Shown piece by piece: positions 58,966 through 64,000 of a stretch of 64,000 nt of DNA. Numbering within the stretch: position 1 is the first letter of the stretch; the number at the start of each line of letters is the position of its first letter. Both the position numbers and the translations under genes were made by a program. Location: positions 101,501,967 to 101,565,966 of the forward strand of contig OX422216.1 of assembly GCA_949130495.1 (NCBI GenBank), given 5' to 3'. The notes under the pieces are model-generated. The model was not told the origin of the DNA. It ran no database searches and was given only the letters and a program-made list of their open reading frames with translations. The stretch is from Sambucus nigra. Its lineage: Eukaryota > Streptophyta > Magnoliopsida > Dipsacales > Adoxaceae.

Positions 58966-60534
58966 TGTTGGTGCGCGAGACCCCCGATTTTACAAAATTC
59001 TTTTTACTTCACAAAAGTAATAATCTCCTTTTTAGATGCAGAAGCGAAGATGATGGTTAGGATTAAAAAACAAATTAACAAAATTTTAATTTCTATTCAA
59101 ATTAAAATTAAACAAAAGTGAAATATGATGGAACATACACACACAATTATAATTTCACTTAAACCAACTTAATTCACTTCAAGTCCTAGAAATTTGCCTA
59201 AGTTATATTTTCAATATTCCCAAATTAAATTTGCTTAAGTCATATTTTCAATATTCCCAAATTAGGCCAAACCAATTTTATCAACTTAAATTAAATGACT
59301 TGAATTAAATTAACATAACCCAATATTTATTTAGCACCAAAATAAATTAAGTAGTGATATAAACCAAATTTTATCCTTTTACCTAAGCATGCGTTCTAGG
59401 TGATATAGCAAGATAAAATTAAACAATGAATCACTACAAGGAAAAACCCACACGGAAAAAAACCTCGGACGGTCCTAGCCTTAAGTCCACTAAGTATGGT
59501 TTTATAAATACAAGACAGTAAGACTTACAACACTCGACTTGACCCCTTTCAAGCCCCGACGCTTCTTCTTGTATACACCTCCGCCTCGTAGACAACCCCG
59601 GAGCTCCACCAGAATCTGGGACTTCACCAATGAGACATAGGTACACCGTCAAGCACACATGGTACCTTTCACCATGTAAGAATGCCACAGTAAAACCAGC
59701 TCTTCTTCTTTGAGGGATTTAGAAGAAAATCCAAACGAACTCTTCAAAACGGTAGAGTAAAACCCGGTGCCAAAACACTCCAAGCAATATAATATGGGCG
59801 AAAACTAGAGTGTTAAATGATTTTTTCTTGAAAAATTAGACACTCAAACATGAACTTTTTCCATGTAAATTGAACCTCTCAAACTCTCTCTTGGAGATGG
59901 AAAGATGTGAAAAAGTTAAGTGGAAAAATTTGGTTCCTGCACATATTAAGTCTGTCAAAAACTTAGTGGGGAAAACAAGTGGGAAAGTGGGAAAAACTGT
60001 CAAAACTGCCCAAAAAACTGTTCCCGCCAAATCTCGTCCGAACAAGATTTTTGTTCGAACGAAATCTCGTTCGAACGATACTTCTAACGAAGTTCCAGTG
60101 GCAGGTCATTTCAAACCTCATTCGAACGACATTCTCGTTCGAATGACAAACTCGTTCGAACGACAATATCGAACGAAAAACTAGAAAATTCTATGTTTAT
60201 CCCAGAACTTTATTTTAAAGTTTTTATGAAACTTTTTGAAATACTACAACAGTTTAAACAAAACTTACACCCATATAAATATTGTTCCAAGCTCCTTTAT
60301 ATATATTAAAATGCATTCATACCTTAGGAGCAATGGAACCATGTTGATGACGTAGAAATGAGGCACAATAAACACGGCATTTTAATGAAGCTTTAAACTT
60401 GGCCGCTACGTCTTCAAAAAACACGTCATAGTCTTGAATGGATACAATTGAACTCTATCTTATGACTCAAATGTTTTTTGTCCGAAATTGAGCCAAAACT
60501 ACAAAGGACTCCATTGGAAATTTGTGTCCTTACA
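58966..60534 (-). repeat. 3' LTR of RE10
   Basis: On the minus strand it starts TGTAAGGACA at 60534. A palindrome cluster lies at 60035-60172 with TCGTTCGAACGA at 60067-60078 and 60152-60163. The middle part resembles RE1 LTR 1340-1440. A 37-bp tandem duplication built on TCAATATTCCCAAATTA lies at about 59197-59270. The frame 59870-60184 runs through the palindromes and is not a gene. Confidence 0.7.
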
Positions 60535-60960
60535 AATCTCCCCCTTTGGCTATTCAGGGATGAAAACCAAACAAAAATCCTAAAGGGCCGTCAAGCTCAC
60601 TAGACTCAAAAATAATCCCACCCAATACTTGACACAAGACCCAAGGATCAAAATCTTTGCCGATGAAAGTTGTCACTTAGAATATAATTCCTGCACACTT
60701 AAGCAAACACATTAAACGCATAGGAAATATCAAAATATTTCATGCAATTAAAGTAAGTACTCCCCCTAAATTAATTCTCCCCTTTATCAACTGTGATCTA
60801 CCTAAGAAGGTCGTGACTTCCCCTAAGTTAAATCTCCCTCAAACTAAGATGCAATTACAATAGGATTAGATACCATTTCTCCCCCTATCATTCTCCCCTT
60901 TTGTTCAGGAATAGACAAAGGCTAAAGAATCAAAACATAACTTATCTCCCCTAATTAAAG
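60535..60960 (-). other. RE10 PPT and repeated purine tracts
   Basis: The PPT proper is 60535-60552 (GCCAAAGGGGGAGATT on the minus strand). Further G-rich purine tracts on the minus strand lie near 60760-60785, 60819-60840, 60878-60903 and 60945-60952. Multiple purine tracts before the 3' LTR are a described trait of Sireviruses. Confidence 0.7.
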
Positions 60961-62547
<1,587 letters not shown>

Positions 62548-64000
62548 TGTGACACCCTGCCTAATAAGATACCGGGCGATCACTCCAATATGAAATTAAA
62601 ACAGGAGTCTCATATGGATCATTCTTAGCATCACTGTCGAAAAATCATTTAATTACTAATAACCTATTAGGCCGGTGTCAAAATTTTAACTTTACTACTC
62701 TTTTTAACAACAATAATTAAAACATCCACACAGTTTATGCGTAAATGAAATAAAGTAACCGAACACTCGGTCAAAATATACAACCATATCGAATTATGTA
62801 CTGAAAGAATAAATAAATGCAATTGGACCATTGGCCCGAATGTTTATACAATACCTCCTATCTAGATTACAAGAATGGAAGCGTCTACTGAAAATCCTGC
62901 ACGCATCCACAGCTACTGCAGCTGACGTCTGACTCGAAAGAATTTCCATCCAGGCGTCCCTGTGTCTGGACACCTATATATATATAATATATAGAAAGAA
63001 AGGAGAGTAGATAAACGGGTCAGAGCCCGAGTTTTGAAAATATTTTGCAAGTGCATAAATGCCTTATTATTTTGCAAAATAGTTTTATCTCATATTTAAA
63101 TTTGGTATCGCACTCCCATGAGATACCCCTCACCTCTCCACTAACAGTGCACTCCTAACGCATCCCTCTAAACATCCTAGTCAAGCTACCCGGCTAAACT
63201 AGTCTATCACCCAACCACTATCTACCCTAGATAGTCCAAGAAATGTACTAAGGGCTAAACTTCACCCTAGTCTCAACGCTATGCCATGTTCGTGCGTGGG
63301 GTGTCTCGCAAAGCGAAATCCAAACAAGGAACCCCCCCGATACACTACTATGCGGCAAGGTCGATCGTTGAGATCCGCCAGTCCCTTAGTACAGAATATA
63401 TATATAAATATATATATACCATAAACATTTATAATATTAGATCACTAAGGATTAAACTTCTCCCCAGTCTCAACACAGTGCCATATTCGTGCGTGGGGTG
63501 TCTCGCAAAGCGAAATCCAAACAAGGAACCCCCCCCCCGATACACTACTACACGGCACGGTCGATCGTCGGGATCCATTAGACCCTCGGCACTCGATTTA
63601 TACATATACATACATTTTACTATATACATCCGGATCTATCTCCCGGAATGAGAATACATTTACCAAGTATTTATCAATACTTATCATTTTCTCAAAACTT
63701 TCCATTTACCTTTTTATACTCAGGTTATGTAAATATAAAAGCCAATTCATTATCATGAATTGCTTTAACAAATCATATACTTTTTAAAAGCAAATTTTAT
63801 TATCATAAAAATGCTTTTCCTTTTCAAAATATCCCATTTCCCTTTTTATATTCAGGAAATGTATTCAAAGTCATTTTCATTATCATAAAAATGCTTTGAT
63901 CATATCATATGCTTCCACATCCCTTCTTCCATCTGGGAAGTGTTACCGAAGCCAATTTATATAACCCATTTCCCTTCCTATATCCAGGAAATGTAATTAA
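62548..64000 (-). repeat. RE11: Ty3-type LTR on the minus strand, runs off the window
   Basis: The plus-strand start TGTGACACCC is the 3' end of an LTR read on the minus strand. The sequence follows the RE7 LTR closely (the region before the LTR end, the AGGTGTCCAGACACAGGGACGCC block at about 62953-62976, the module region). Two GGTTCC/GCGAGA modules lie at about 63270-63385 and 63470-63600. It is either the 3' LTR of a complete element or a solo LTR; the window end hides this. It is nested in RE10. Confidence 0.85.

Noticed and set aside
59870..60184. 104-codon frame in the RE10 LTR
   Set aside because: It spans the TTCGAACGA palindromes, and the Lys/Ser/Asn repeats reflect them; there is no counterpart in RE1.

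Overview
This window is nuclear DNA of a flowering plant with a large, repeat-rich genome. I found no intact cellular gene, tRNA or rRNA gene. Almost everything is LTR retrotransposon, shown by TG...CA-type LTRs, 5-bp target-site duplications (TSDs), primer-binding sites matching the plant initiator tRNA-Met 3' end (TGGTATCAGAGC) and polypurine tracts. Plant origin is inferred from the Tekay-type chromovirus, the Sirevirus-like Copia elements and a Mutator-like (MULE) transposase remnant. I cannot name the species.

Layout. Positions 414-48595 form one nested stack, resolved by six TSDs. The outermost layer is RE1, an old gag-only Copia element (419-48590, TSD TGAAC/TAAAC). Two elements sit inside its interior: RE2 (2823-35754, TSD TATTG) and RE7 (36459-46496, TSD ATTTT). 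RE2 holds a solo LTR, RE3 (6774-22730, TSD TGGGT). RE3 was itself hit twice, by solo LTR RE4 on the minus strand (9529-11660, TSD TTCAG) and by RE5 (11897-22656, TSD TGAAC), a young, almost intact Tekay Ty3 element. The 3' LTR of RE2 is split by RE6 (24696-34420, TSD AGAAG), a gag-only Ty3 element with 3.7-kb LTRs.

From 48596 to 51544 there is gene-free DNA with several tandem-repeat arrays. Solo LTR RE8 (51545-55002, TSD CCGCG) lies inside MULE-related DNA that continues to about 56859 with a broken transposase and a hairpin array. RE9 (56860-58965) has a 5'-truncated LTR and a gag with two stop codons. RE10 (58966 onward, minus strand) is a second Copia element of the RE1 type. It contains the LTR RE11 (62548 to beyond the window, minus strand).

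How the parts relate. Only RE5 carries a full gag-PR-RT-RH-IN-chromodomain frame, and that frame has two in-frame stops. RE6, RE9, RE1 and probably RE7 show gag, or traces of it, but no pol. They would depend on enzymes supplied by other elements. The Ty3 LTRs here differ widely in sequence but share several short conserved blocks. Most LTRs, Ty3 and Copia alike, also carry clusters of palindromes centred on TCGA whose arms differ from family to family. That shared pattern is the least explained signal in the window.
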